Virus record (IMG/VR): IMGVR_UViG_3300020416_000011
Location: 1-50,689 of that record
Source: a virus
DNA length: 50,689 nt
Reading direction: 5' to 3' (one strand)
Each line of letters starts with the position of its first letter. The stretch's first letter is position 1. Position numbers and translations under genes: made by a program. The notes under the pieces are model-generated. The model was not told the origin of the DNA. It saw only the letters and a list, made by a program, of their open reading frames with translations, and searched no databases. This document shows, piece by piece, positions 16,572 to 24,860 of the stretch.

Positions 16572-16579
16572 GAAACTGA

Positions 16580-17236
16580 ATGGAAATGTTAAGAGGAAAA
16601 CGAGTGGCAGTTACAGGTCACACTAGTGGTATTGGTAAAGAAATTTACGAGTACTGTCAATTTAATGGTGCGGAAGTAAGAGGGTACAGTCGAAGAAGCG
16701 GCTTTGACATGAAGGATAGAAATGGTGACCATATCATCAATGACATTCTTCGTTGGGACGCTGAGATTGTATTTAACCATGCGTGGTATCCTCGAGTACA
16801 GAATAAAATTCTAAAAATCCTACATACACAATGGAAAGAAAAAGAAAAGGTCATCATCAACACAGGCTCAGCAACTTGCTATTATAGTATAGGAGCGAGC
16901 ATTTACGAAAGTGATAAAGCCGAGTTGAGAGATTATTGTATTGCAAAAGCTACCGACTATCCATACAAAGACAAGTGTCGTTTACACAATGTCAGTATGG
17001 GTTGGACTAATAGCGCAGTTTTGGAGGGAGTAGAGGAAAGTGAGTATTTCATTGACCCCTACGAGGCAGCCCTTGTTTTAATAAATTTAGTTATGCCCCA
17101 AAACTATGTAATGACTGAAATCGTTTGTAATGCGAAGTTCAAGCCCATGAAAAACATGGTACAGCTTCGTGATAAGGCAACAGCAAACGTTATCAGAGAT
17201 ATGCAACTAGAAGTAAAACAGCCCTGGGAGGAGTAG
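16580..17236 (+). CDS. short-chain dehydrogenase/reductase (SDR)
   Basis: A 218-residue Rossmann-fold oxidoreductase. The nucleotide-binding motif is T12-G-H-T-S-G-I-G19. The catalytic residues are S97, Y109 and K113 with standard spacing (SIYESDK). Arg residues after the second strand (YSRRSG) suggest NADPH. It is a little shorter than typical SDRs (about 250). AGGA lies 7 nt upstream and the stop overlaps the next GTG start (TAGTG). It could reduce or oxidise an intermediate made by the following PP-loop and oxygenase genes. A second, more divergent SDR is at 34388. Confidence 0.85.
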   Translation: MEMLRGKRVAVTGHTSGIGKEIYEYCQFNGAEVRGYSRRSGFDMKDRNGDHIINDILRWDAEIVFNHAWYPRVQNKILKILHTQWKEKEKVIINTGSATCYYSIGASIYESDKAELRDYCIAKATDYPYKDKCRLHNVSMGWTNSAVLEGVEESEYFIDPYEAALVLINLVMPQNYVMTEIVCNAKFKPMKNMVQLRDKATANVIRDMQLEVKQPWEE

Positions 17237-18054
17237 TGAGCCAACATAAACAAAAACAAGTAAATGTTTCAAAGACTGTAAATAAGACTTTGAAAACTAC
17301 TCAGGAAATGTCTGAGGCAATAGCCCAGCACCCAGATGTCAATACATATATGCCTTTATCCGCAGGTATCGAATCCACAGCGGCTTTACTGTACGCGGTT
17401 CGAGACCCTAGATTAAAGCCTTTTTGTGTACATTGGTATGAGCAACGCTATGGTCTGTTCGCAGACGCAATGGCGTTCTATACACAAAAGCAAGCAGAGT
17501 ATTTCAACTTACCGTACGGTAATGATATGAGTATGCTCTCAATGTTGCCACACACCAAGGAAGTCCCGATAATTGTGTCGGGGCTTTCTGCCTTTATGTC
17601 CGTAGTTCTAGGACAACCTGGCGGTGCTAAACTAAAATGGTTTATGATGGGAGCAAACGCAGAAGATGATATGCGTATGCGCTTACAGTTTAGAGAGTAT
17701 CGCAAGATTATGGCACTTTACAGTAGTGATGTGCTAGACGGTACAGGAGTAGATTTAGACAAAGTTATAGATACAATACCACAAATACTAAATCCACTTG
17801 ACTTTCTTACAAAAGCAGAAATGTACGCACTAATCATTAGGCATGAGCCAAAATTATTAGATACATTGTGGACTTGCTTTATGCCCAAAGGAACACTAAA
17901 GGGTAAAGACGGTGAAGTAAAAGGATATGTACCTTGTGGAGAGTGCTATAAGTGTGCAGAACTTGAACAAGCTAAGAAGTCCGCAGCTGACGGAGTTTTT
18001 AGATATCAGGAAGGTATAAAGTATTTTAGTACAATTCTAGAAGATTTAAAATGA
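17236..18054 (+). CDS. QueC-like PP-loop enzyme (7-cyano-7-deazaguanine synthase family)
   Basis: A 272-residue PP-loop ATP pyrophosphatase. The loop reads S42-A-G-I-E-S47 where QueC has SGGxDS, so two signature positions differ. The C-terminal zinc cluster is QueC-like: C214 (LWTCF) then C234-G-E-C237-Y-K-C240, although the usual following Arg is Glu. QueC adenylates and amidates 7-carboxy-7-deazaguanine to preQ0; relatives in CBASS and Qat defence systems act on other acceptors. No QueD, QueE, FolE or TGT-like gene is visible here, so either the precursor comes from the host or the substrate differs. GTG start with GGGAGGAG upstream. Confidence 0.8.
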   Translation: MSQHKQKQVNVSKTVNKTLKTTQEMSEAIAQHPDVNTYMPLSAGIESTAALLYAVRDPRLKPFCVHWYEQRYGLFADAMAFYTQKQAEYFNLPYGNDMSMLSMLPHTKEVPIIVSGLSAFMSVVLGQPGGAKLKWFMMGANAEDDMRMRLQFREYRKIMALYSSDVLDGTGVDLDKVIDTIPQILNPLDFLTKAEMYALIIRHEPKLLDTLWTCFMPKGTLKGKDGEVKGYVPCGECYKCAELEQAKKSAADGVFRYQEGIKYFSTILEDLK

Positions 18055-18647
18055 AACCCATAGTACAAAAATCATTCATGTATATTGATGAATGTAAAAC
18101 AATAGAACATTACTTAGACTTGCGTATAAAAAATGGACGGGCTATCAAACAAAGAAAAAATGATGATGGTCTGTTTTTTATTATACAAGGTACAGCACTT
18201 ACAGATTCAGTAGGGCTAACATATTTACCACGAGTAGAAGAAGTATTAGGCAAAAAACTATCACTCTCTACGACAGGACTGCGTAAGTGGAGAAAAAATA
18301 CTTTCCAAGGTTGGCATAAAAACCATTGGTCGTACGAAATAGTAGTGTCTATACAAATATCAGACCATATGTGGCCTATCGGCTTTTTGACAGAGTTACA
18401 AGACCACCCATGGATTGAAGGACAACAAAACGCAGATACAGTAGCAAACTGTTTACAGGGCGATGCTGTAATATTTAATGGTGCAACGACATATCACGGT
18501 CGACACCGATTACAAGACGACTGGTGTACAACTATGCAGCTGTATTATGTAGAAAAAGACAGTTATACAGACAAAAAAGATAAAAGACAGTTGTACGGCG
18601 ATGAAAATATAACTAGAAGCGATGAACAGGTAAAAGTGCATGCGTGA
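18051..18647 (+). CDS. possible 2-oxoglutarate oxygenase-like protein
   Basis: A 198-residue protein coupled by ATGA to the QueC-like gene. The layout resembles the double-stranded beta-helix of Fe(II)/2OG enzymes: GWHKNHWSYEIVVSIQI in the position of the HxD strand, GDAVIFNGATTYHGRH near residues 144-160 with the distal His, and a final aromatic strand (TTMQLYYV). The first metal motif reads H-x-N rather than H-x-D, so activity is uncertain. A cupin-like binding protein is an alternative. Confidence 0.6.
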   Translation: MKPIVQKSFMYIDECKTIEHYLDLRIKNGRAIKQRKNDDGLFFIIQGTALTDSVGLTYLPRVEEVLGKKLSLSTTGLRKWRKNTFQGWHKNHWSYEIVVSIQISDHMWPIGFLTELQDHPWIEGQQNADTVANCLQGDAVIFNGATTYHGRHRLQDDWCTTMQLYYVEKDSYTDKKDKRQLYGDENITRSDEQVKVHA

Positions 18648-19263
18648 ATATATAGGAAAACACACTTACGATAGTGGGTATACAAAAGTAGCTTGTCACT
18701 ACAACGAAATGACAAAAGAAGAGTATGCTACAATGCTAAAAGAAAGAGTACAATCATTTGTAGTAGAAAACAAACGAGTGATGAATCCAGTAGATGATTT
18801 AGATAAGCACTCCTATTTTTTATGGATTAACAATCCTAGTGGGGAAATGATTGCTAATGTTAGGATAGTACCTAATCACCATGCAATGTTTATTGACCCG
18901 ATAAGAAAATACTGTATATGGGATAGGGCTTGGATAAAAGACCCAACAGTATCATTATTTCCAATCCCCGAGTTTGCTGATGCAAATGCTTATATTTGGA
19001 CTCCAGAATGGGTAAAACGCATAAATGGTTGTTCAAATTCAATGATGGATATGTACGAAGATACACATGCAATACTGTTATTCTTCCAAAAATACATGCC
19101 AGGACTAAGGTTTATAGAAAGTAAGCCAGATGAGTGGGGATTTGATGGATATAAGTGGGTATACGAAGAAATGTCCTTAACTGAAGCACAACCAATAATA
19201 AGGAAGTTTATTGAATCGCAGAATGAACAGGAGCTACAAGGCTCGACAACGCTCACAGCGTAG
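18640..19263 (+). CDS. possible GNAT / autoinducer-synthase-like acyltransferase
   Basis: A 207-residue protein whose N-terminal half follows the LuxI/GNAT pattern: an Arg and Phe in a helix (LKERVQSFVVE), an acidic motif (DDLDKHSYFLW), then GEMIANVRIVP, where synthases have a G-x-x-x-x-x-R-L-L-P strand. IWTPEWVKRI may match the later W-E-x-x-R region. LuxI-type enzymes use acyl-ACP, and an acyl carrier protein is encoded at 28255. The match is by pattern only; a general acetyltransferase or unrelated protein is possible. It overlaps the previous gene by 8 nt. Confidence 0.6.
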   Translation: MREYIGKHTYDSGYTKVACHYNEMTKEEYATMLKERVQSFVVENKRVMNPVDDLDKHSYFLWINNPSGEMIANVRIVPNHHAMFIDPIRKYCIWDRAWIKDPTVSLFPIPEFADANAYIWTPEWVKRINGCSNSMMDMYEDTHAILLFFQKYMPGLRFIESKPDEWGFDGYKWVYEEMSLTEAQPIIRKFIESQNEQELQGSTTLTA

Positions 19264-19792
19264 AATTTGGTACATGATGAAGAAAAAGCGAGAAATGGGT
19301 GACTATCTAATCACCGACAAAGATGACTTATGTTTTCCTTGCTTTGTAATACATAGTGATAACGTAGAATATGTAGACGGAATATTGTGGCTAGATGACC
19401 AAGTACTTGACGACAAAAATATGTCGGGGCATAGTCTTGGAACTCGTAGAATACAAAGCCCAATGAACAGTATATATCCGCTACGATACATGATAGAAGA
19501 TATTACAGGGCTAATGAGACACAGAGGCAAGTTCTTCATTGATAATAATGGTAGAGTATTCAACTACGAAAAGACAGAAACAGTAAAAATACACTATCAC
19601 AAGATTAGAAAACGAGAGAAAAAGACTACGGCAACTGTATTGTGGCTAAAAGATTGCCCTTTTCCTTTCGCAGAAAAGAGTCCACCACCTGTCGAGATAA
19701 CATGGGCAGGAGTAATGTATAGAGATGGACTACCTATGGCAATATATGACTTTGCCGCAGAAAAACAGAAGTCCACATGGAGAAAAATATGA
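19223..19792 (+). CDS. conserved phage protein, unknown
   Basis: A 189-residue protein from the ATG at 19223 (in-frame TTG at 19211 and ATG at 19274 are alternatives). A basic N-terminus (SYKARQRSQRRI) precedes a domain with YPLRYMIEDITGLM, KFFIDNNGRVFNYEK and, at the end, WAGVMYRDGLPMAIYDF. The central to C-terminal part looks like a family common in marine phages, but I know of no assigned role. Basic and aromatic residues suggest nucleic-acid contact. Confidence 0.7.
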   Translation: MNRSYKARQRSQRRIWYMMKKKREMGDYLITDKDDLCFPCFVIHSDNVEYVDGILWLDDQVLDDKNMSGHSLGTRRIQSPMNSIYPLRYMIEDITGLMRHRGKFFIDNNGRVFNYEKTETVKIHYHKIRKREKKTTATVLWLKDCPFPFAEKSPPPVEITWAGVMYRDGLPMAIYDFAAEKQKSTWRKI

Positions 19793-20031
19793 AAATAGAA
19801 ATTTTTGGAAAAACGCATTGTCCTTACTGTGACAAAGCAAAGTTTGCTGCTCAGTCATTTGTTCAAGAAACTAGCCATACTTACGAGTATCAACAGTTAG
19901 GAACTGATTATGATATGAAGTTTATTGCCGATAACTTTCCTACTGCTAGGACATTTCCACAGATTAGGATAGATGGCGAAAATATAGGCGGATATGACAA
20001 CTTTGTGGAGTATTTAAATGGACTTAGATAA
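19789..20031 (+). CDS. grx: glutaredoxin
   Basis: An 80-residue glutaredoxin: C11-P-Y-C14 active site, the cis-proline motif TFPQIRIDG and the glutathione-binding GGYDNF. It reduces disulfides with glutathione and is the usual electron donor for phage class I ribonucleotide reductase, here encoded at 29757-32480. The ATG at 19789 has GGAG 6 nt upstream. Confidence 0.92.
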   Translation: MKIEIFGKTHCPYCDKAKFAAQSFVQETSHTYEYQQLGTDYDMKFIADNFPTARTFPQIRIDGENIGGYDNFVEYLNGLR

Positions 20032-20338
20032 AATAGTAGACAAAATGAGTAAAGGTATTGTGTTACTAGAATACACAAGTCTTATCTCAGGCAAGCAAAA
20101 ACAGAGAGAAATGACACTTTGTCCACACTTTATACCTGTAGACAAGAGAATCAATAACTCAGAAAAATGGTCGCAAACCATGAACGATAAAATGATTTGT
20201 TTTGACCTAGAATTTGGCAAATGGGACGATATAGACAAAGATACTATACTTAGTTGGAAAGAAGTAGAAAGAGAAAAAGATTTTAAAAAAATACAAAAGG
20301 AGCTTACGGAACTGAATCATGACGGTAATGAAGATTAG
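20018..20338 (+). CDS. small beta-rich phage protein (DUF2693-like pattern)
   Basis: A 106-residue protein. Its pattern (IVLLEYTSLISGKQKQREMTL, then CPHFIP, then CFDLEFGKWDDIDKDTI) resembles the small SH3-like phage domain DUF2693: a beta strand, a conserved R-x-M-x-C/L turn, and a final FD...W...I strand. The C-terminus is a charged helix. It overlaps glutaredoxin by 14 nt. No function is known for that family. Confidence 0.65.
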   Translation: MDLDKIVDKMSKGIVLLEYTSLISGKQKQREMTLCPHFIPVDKRINNSEKWSQTMNDKMICFDLEFGKWDDIDKDTILSWKEVEREKDFKKIQKELTELNHDGNED

Positions 20339-20879
20339 GGATTTCATTAGTGAACAAGATGCCCAATTTTTTAGAGAATATGCTAGTTTAGCAATTAGCA
20401 ATCCGTCAAGACAGATACAGTTAGCAAGTGGCAAAGGAGATGGAACAGAGGCAAGAGAGATGAATAAAGTAGATAGACTATATTACTCAATAAATAGCCC
20501 TTTTCATTTATTCGACAAAGTAAGAAAGATTGCAGAAAAGAACTGGAAAGTACCTATTACATTTAGACAAGATTCATATGCACATATTATGCACTATTTG
20601 AAGGATAGTGAAGGATTGAGGTGGCATAGTGATGGAAACATGGGGTGGGTATCTGCAAGTATCAATATTACACCAGACTATATGTATGAGGGTGGTGAAT
20701 TTGAGATAGAAGCTAAAGGAGATTTTGACTGTAAGTATAGAGAAATCATAATGTATGATAGATTAGTAAGACATAGAGTAAAACCACTACTGGGCGGAGA
20801 AAAGATGAGCCTAGTTCTATGGCTACCTAAGGTCGACCAAGAAGGGTTAAATAAAGGTTTTCAGTGGAAGTATGAATAA
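20319..20879 (+). CDS. Fe(II)/2-oxoglutarate-dependent oxygenase
   Basis: A 186-residue prolyl-hydroxylase-like oxygenase. The metal ligands are H-S-D in RWHSDGN, with a distal His in DRLVRHRVKPL, followed by G-G-E-K-M-S for the 2-oxoglutarate carboxylate. The EGGEFEIE segment between them is typical of phage P4H-like enzymes. It overlaps the next gene as TAATG. With the enzymes at 3910 and 18051 the window has two clear and one possible oxygenases. Substrate unknown. Confidence 0.82.
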   Translation: MTVMKIRDFISEQDAQFFREYASLAISNPSRQIQLASGKGDGTEAREMNKVDRLYYSINSPFHLFDKVRKIAEKNWKVPITFRQDSYAHIMHYLKDSEGLRWHSDGNMGWVSASINITPDYMYEGGEFEIEAKGDFDCKYREIIMYDRLVRHRVKPLLGGEKMSLVLWLPKVDQEGLNKGFQWKYE

Positions 20880-22387
20880 TGTGCGGATTTGTAGGAACAA
20901 CACACAAAGAAGTAGCAAAACTAATGCTACAAAAACAAGAACACCGCGGCCCAGACGCGTCAAGTTATTGGTCGGACAATACTTTTAGTCTAGGGCATTG
21001 TTTATTAGATATTACAGGGTCTAACCAAACTCAGCCTGTAAAAACACCAAACGGAAACATTCTTCTCTTTAATGGCGAAATGTACGACAGTAGAGAAAAG
21101 AACGATACTATGTGGCTAGCAAAAATGTTAGACAAATATGGTGTTTCCGTACTAGAATGGAGTGATTGGCATGGCTCCGTAGCGTATTACATGCCACAGC
21201 ATAAAAAACTAGCTCTTATCAGAGACCAGTTTGGTACAAAACCACTATGGTGGAAGTGGGACGGAGAACACTTTGAGTTTAGTACCAGCTGTAAGTCATT
21301 TTTACATAAAGAGTTACAAACCCAAGAAATGAAGTTTGGGTCTATGGGAGACGAATGTATTTGGAAAAATATCCACAAAGTAGAACCAGGTGGATATTTA
21401 GAGTTTGATTTAGCAAAGAACTACAAACTCACTAGACGAAACTTGTGGAACTGGTTTAGCTTTCACAAGAAAAAGTTTGACGCAGAAGAATTTAGAGAAA
21501 GAACAAAAGAATCCATATTGAAAGTAGCAAACTACGGTAATTCTACCAATAAACATGCTATATTTCTAAGTGGCGGGTTTGATAGCCAACTAGTCGCTAG
21601 TATATGTAGAGAAAGTACAAAAGACATAACACTTTATACTTGCGGATATACAAACGAAAGAGGAAATACTCACGAACATTGGGGTTTCCAAGAAGAAAGT
21701 AAAATGGCTCTAAAATCTGGTGAATTATGGGGTAGAGAAGTCAAGAAAGTAGATATAAATAGAGATGAAAGAATAGCTCTAGGCAAGACTTGGCTAGCAG
21801 GTACTCACTATCTGTGGTCTGACCATAATAGACAAGGCCCTCGTTACAAACTAGCAAAAGCAGCTGCTGAAGACGGCTGTAAAGTAGTATTAACAGGGGA
21901 TAGTGGAGACGAGTTATACTCAGGATATTTACATCACGACAAGAGATGGAATCCAGAATATAACAAAAAAATGATAAGACAAGCAAAGTCATGGAGATGG
22001 TTTCCTAGAAGTGTATTTGAGTGTTCAGACGATAAGGCTAACACTTTATTTATAGATTTACTGACGACATCAGAGCAGAATATTCTTGCAACTGACCAGA
22101 CAGTAGGATTATTTGGCATGGAGGCTAGAATACCATTACTTACGCAACGGTATGTACACTACAATATGAGTTTACCTACCGACACAAGATTTAAACATAT
22201 TGAAGGTCTTGATTTAGGTACTACAAAGTATCTAATGAGAGTAATTATGAAAGATTATCTACCAAAACACGTAATCGAAAGAAAACAAAAAACAGGGTGG
22301 AGCAGTCCATGGGACAATAATCACCCACAGCAACAGTTTCGTTGGAGACAAGAAGATTTAGAATTATTAAGGAGACTAGGAGCGTGA
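20879..22387 (+). CDS. asparagine synthetase B-like glutamine amidotransferase
   Basis: A 502-residue two-domain enzyme. The N-terminal class II glutaminase domain has Cys2 exposed after Met removal, H22-R-G-P-D26 and FNGEMYD. The C-terminal PP-loop synthetase domain has S231-G-G-F-D-S236 and LTGDSGDELYSGY. Both active sites look intact, so ammonia from glutamine can be passed to an adenylated carboxylate. Such phage AsnB-like proteins may amidate aspartate or modify another carboxylate. It is coupled to the oxygenase before it and to a tiny membrane peptide after it (GTGA). Confidence 0.9.
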   Translation: MCGFVGTTHKEVAKLMLQKQEHRGPDASSYWSDNTFSLGHCLLDITGSNQTQPVKTPNGNILLFNGEMYDSREKNDTMWLAKMLDKYGVSVLEWSDWHGSVAYYMPQHKKLALIRDQFGTKPLWWKWDGEHFEFSTSCKSFLHKELQTQEMKFGSMGDECIWKNIHKVEPGGYLEFDLAKNYKLTRRNLWNWFSFHKKKFDAEEFRERTKESILKVANYGNSTNKHAIFLSGGFDSQLVASICRESTKDITLYTCGYTNERGNTHEHWGFQEESKMALKSGELWGREVKKVDINRDERIALGKTWLAGTHYLWSDHNRQGPRYKLAKAAAEDGCKVVLTGDSGDELYSGYLHHDKRWNPEYNKKMIRQAKSWRWFPRSVFECSDDKANTLFIDLLTTSEQNILATDQTVGLFGMEARIPLLTQRYVHYNMSLPTDTRFKHIEGLDLGTTKYLMRVIMKDYLPKHVIERKQKTGWSSPWDNNHPQQQFRWRQEDLELLRRLGA

Positions 22388-22485
22388 GAGACAGGGATAG
22401 ATGGCAGTGGTTCATAGAATCTATAGGACTACTTACATGCTTTTTTATTGTTGGTAACATAATAATAGGGTGGCTGCCTGTATGA
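22384..22485 (+). CDS. 33-residue single-pass membrane peptide
   Basis: A very short frame starting at GTG within the amidotransferase stop (GTGA), behind AGGAG, and ending as ATGA with the helicase start. A charged N-terminus (RDRDRWQW) is followed by one hydrophobic helix (SIGLLTCFFIVGNIIIGW). The tight coupling on both sides supports real translation. It resembles the other small membrane peptides at 16398 and 34215 in size and layout. Confidence 0.6.
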   Translation: MRDRDRWQWFIESIGLLTCFFIVGNIIIGWLPV

Positions 22486-23762
22486 AGGCAGTCATAAGTA
22501 ACAGAATACAGCTTCAAGGAGATGCTGTTTTCCTTGAAAATCTCGAACGAGAACTTACGTATTCGTTGCCGCCCCGTATGCCACAAGACCCACCTATGAT
22601 AATAAAAACAATCCGACCTTTACGAGAAGGTTTGGTTTCCATACCAGTCGGCAGATTGGATTTGATACCAGAGGACTATGAAATTATCGACAAACGCGTA
22701 CAAGCGCCGATAGGGTTTCCTGAGTTTCAGTTCGAGTTACGTGCGACCCAGCAAGAGGTTTTTGATGCAGTCGAAGACAACAGTATAATTAACGCTTGGG
22801 TCAGTTGGGGAAAGACATTTACAGGTCTGGCTATAGCTGCAAAGCTTGGTCAGAAAACACTTGTAGTAACACACACAACTAATTTGAGGAATCAATGGGA
22901 AAAGGAAGTAAAAAAGTGTTTCAACCTTACACCTGGGCGAATAGGAAGCGGGAGCTTCGAGACTTCGTCCCCGATAGTCGTTGGAAACATTCAGAGTTTG
23001 TACCGCAAGATAGACGAGATAAAACATTTATTCGGGACAGTCGTTTTGGACGAGATGCATCACGTTTCGAGCCCTACGTTTACCCGAATAATAGACGAGA
23101 TGCCGAGCCGATACAAGATAGGACTGACGGGAACGTTGGAGAGGAAGGACGGCAGACACGTTGTATTCAGGGATTACTTTGGGAACACAGTACTTAAGCC
23201 ACCCAAAGAAAACTATATGACACCAGAGATAGATGTCATAAAATCAGAGATACGATTCCTAGACGGTTCTTTTACGCCATGGGCAGAAAGAATCAATCAT
23301 CTAGCAACTAATGAAGAATACGTACATAGTGTAGCTATGATAGCTGCTAAGTATGCTGCTGATGGTCACAAGGTATTAGTAGTATCTGATAGAGTTCAAT
23401 TTCTAAAAATATGCCAACGATTAGTTGGTGACAATGCTGTATGTATCACAGGAGATATGAACTTTGAAGAAAGAGAAGATACAATGAGAAGAGTGGGTGC
23501 TGATAAGAATATTCTATTTGGTACTCAATCCATATTTTCAGAGGGTATTAGTTTAGATTCTCTGAGTTGTTTAGTGCTGGGTACACCAGTAAATAATGAA
23601 CCTCTTCTCACACAGTTAATTGGTAGGGTTATCCGTAAAAAAGAAGGAAAAATCCAACCAAAAATAGTAGATATCCATTTGAAAGGTAAGACGGCAGCTA
23701 GACAGGCTAACGCGCGAATGGGATATTATGTAAAACAAGATTATAAGATAAACATTAAGTAA
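22482..23762 (+). CDS. SF2 DNA helicase (UvsW/XPB/D10-like)
   Basis: A 426-residue superfamily 2 helicase. Walker A is unusual: S-W-G110-K111-T112, keeping only GKT. Walker B is D190-E-M-H193, followed by LTGT (motif III) and QLIGRVIRKKEG (motif VI with arginine fingers). Phage relatives (T4 UvsW, T5 D10) drive branch migration and fork reversal. The ATG at 22482 overlaps the peptide stop. Codon use shifts in the gene: the 5' two thirds is visibly more GC-rich than the 3' third (for example 35/60 GC at 23101-23160 against 20/60 at 23461-23520), suggesting a mosaic origin. Confidence 0.88.
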   Translation: MKAVISNRIQLQGDAVFLENLERELTYSLPPRMPQDPPMIIKTIRPLREGLVSIPVGRLDLIPEDYEIIDKRVQAPIGFPEFQFELRATQQEVFDAVEDNSIINAWVSWGKTFTGLAIAAKLGQKTLVVTHTTNLRNQWEKEVKKCFNLTPGRIGSGSFETSSPIVVGNIQSLYRKIDEIKHLFGTVVLDEMHHVSSPTFTRIIDEMPSRYKIGLTGTLERKDGRHVVFRDYFGNTVLKPPKENYMTPEIDVIKSEIRFLDGSFTPWAERINHLATNEEYVHSVAMIAAKYAADGHKVLVVSDRVQFLKICQRLVGDNAVCITGDMNFEEREDTMRRVGADKNILFGTQSIFSEGISLDSLSCLVLGTPVNNEPLLTQLIGRVIRKKEGKIQPKIVDIHLKGKTAARQANARMGYYVKQDYKINIK

Positions 23763-23803
23763 CAGAAACTTTATTTGAATTAAATACATGAAAAAAATAG
23801 TTC

Positions 23804-23832
23804 TTGACAACCCCTCATATTTTTGGTATAAT
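23804..23832 (+). promoter_or_regulatory. sigma70-type promoter P5
   Basis: TTGACA at 23804-23809 and TATAAT at 23827-23832, spacer 17 bp with CCTCATATTTTT, and AAAAATAGTTC upstream. The ATG at 23835 starts only 2 nt after the -10 box, too close for a normal transcription start, so either the start site is unusual or translation begins downstream of this ATG. Confidence 0.85.
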
Positions 23833-23834
23833 AT

Positions 23835-24221
23835 ATGATATATTTTGACTGGAAGAAGATTCTAGAAGCGACTAATGGAAATGTTGCTGATATCATTACC
23901 ATTATGAGAATCATTACTTATAGAATCACACCAAAGAATTATTACGATAAAACATTTAAGTTTTACGAAAAGAATTTTCACGGTAGCTCCTTCTTGGTAA
24001 ACCCAAAGGAACTGCTCGAGAAAGGTCGTACTTATAGCGATAAAGAGGTAGCAGAATATGTAGGTGTCGCATCATTCCGCAACTCTTATGAGTACACTAA
24101 AACGAAAGACACCACTTTAGACCTCATTTTCTGTCAAGTAAGTGAGGACACGATTAACCAAAACAGACTGCTCGAGATTAGAGATGGAAAGATTCATTTC
24201 AAATACGAGGAGACATTATAA
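23835..24221 (+). CDS. conserved phage protein next to SSB, unknown
   Basis: A 128-residue protein with a helical N-terminus (DWKKILEATNGNVADIITIM) and basic, aromatic middle (YRITPKNYYDKTFKFYEKN). It lies 12 nt before the SSB gene, where T4-like phages often have SSB-interacting or helicase-loading genes. No sequence similarity to gp59 is obvious. There is no ribosome-binding site and the listed ATG lies almost on the -10 box of P5; the next in-frame ATG is at 23904. Start uncertain. Confidence 0.7.
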   Translation: MIYFDWKKILEATNGNVADIITIMRIITYRITPKNYYDKTFKFYEKNFHGSSFLVNPKELLEKGRTYSDKEVAEYVGVASFRNSYEYTKTKDTTLDLIFCQVSEDTINQNRLLEIRDGKIHFKYEETL

Positions 24222-24233
24222 GAGGAGAATATT

Positions 24234-24860
24234 ATGGCAATTGGCTTTAATACAACTAAGGGCTCAGCCCAAAAGTCCAAGATTGAAACCTACAATTTTG
24301 GCAACAAGGAAGACCATCACATCAGATTGGTGGGTGATTTACTTCCAAGGTATGTCTACTGGATAAAAGGCGAAAACAACAAAAACATTCCTATGGAGTG
24401 TTTGTCTTTCGATAGAAACTCCGAGACATTCAACAATGTCGAGCATGACCATGTTCGAGATTTTTACCCTGACTTGAAATGCGGTTGGGCTTATGCAGTC
24501 CAAGGCATCGACTACTCTGACAAAACTATCAAGGTTGTCAATCTAAAAAGGAAACTTTTTGACCAAATCTTAGTAGCTATGGAAGACTTAGGAAATCCTA
24601 CTGACCCAGAAACAGGTTGGGATATATTCTTCAAGAGATTGAAGACAGGCCCGCAGGTATTCAATGTTGAGTACCAGCTACAAATGCTTAAGTGCAAGCC
24701 TAGAGCGTTAGAAGATTGGGAACAAGAACTTGTTGCTGATCTTAAGTCTATGGACGACGTATTACCAAGACCTACACCTGATGCTCAACTAGAGCTACTC
24801 AAAAGAGTACAAGGTGCAGAATCTGGTGAGACTGTAGACGAGGAGTTTGACGTATCATGA
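24234..24860 (+). CDS. single-stranded DNA-binding protein (gp32-like)
   Basis: A 208-residue protein resembling T4-type gp32 of aquatic phages: N-terminal basic/aromatic strands (HHIRLVGDLLPRYVYWIKGE), a Cys/His-containing central region, and an acidic C-terminal tail (ESGETVDEEFDVS) for recruiting partner proteins. A strong AGAGGAG precedes the ATG, consistent with high expression. It coats ssDNA at the fork and at recombination intermediates. Peroxiredoxin starts inside its stop codon (ATGA). Confidence 0.78.
   Translation: MAIGFNTTKGSAQKSKIETYNFGNKEDHHIRLVGDLLPRYVYWIKGENNKNIPMECLSFDRNSETFNNVEHDHVRDFYPDLKCGWAYAVQGIDYSDKTIKVVNLKRKLFDQILVAMEDLGNPTDPETGWDIFFKRLKTGPQVFNVEYQLQMLKCKPRALEDWEQELVADLKSMDDVLPRPTPDAQLELLKRVQGAESGETVDEEFDVS

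Noticed and set aside
22895-23197. Plus-strand 100-codon frame rich in Arg and Asp
   Set aside because: Overlaps the core of the SF2 helicase in another frame, exactly where the DNA is GC-rich and stops are rare. The helicase frame contains the DEMH and LTGT motifs.
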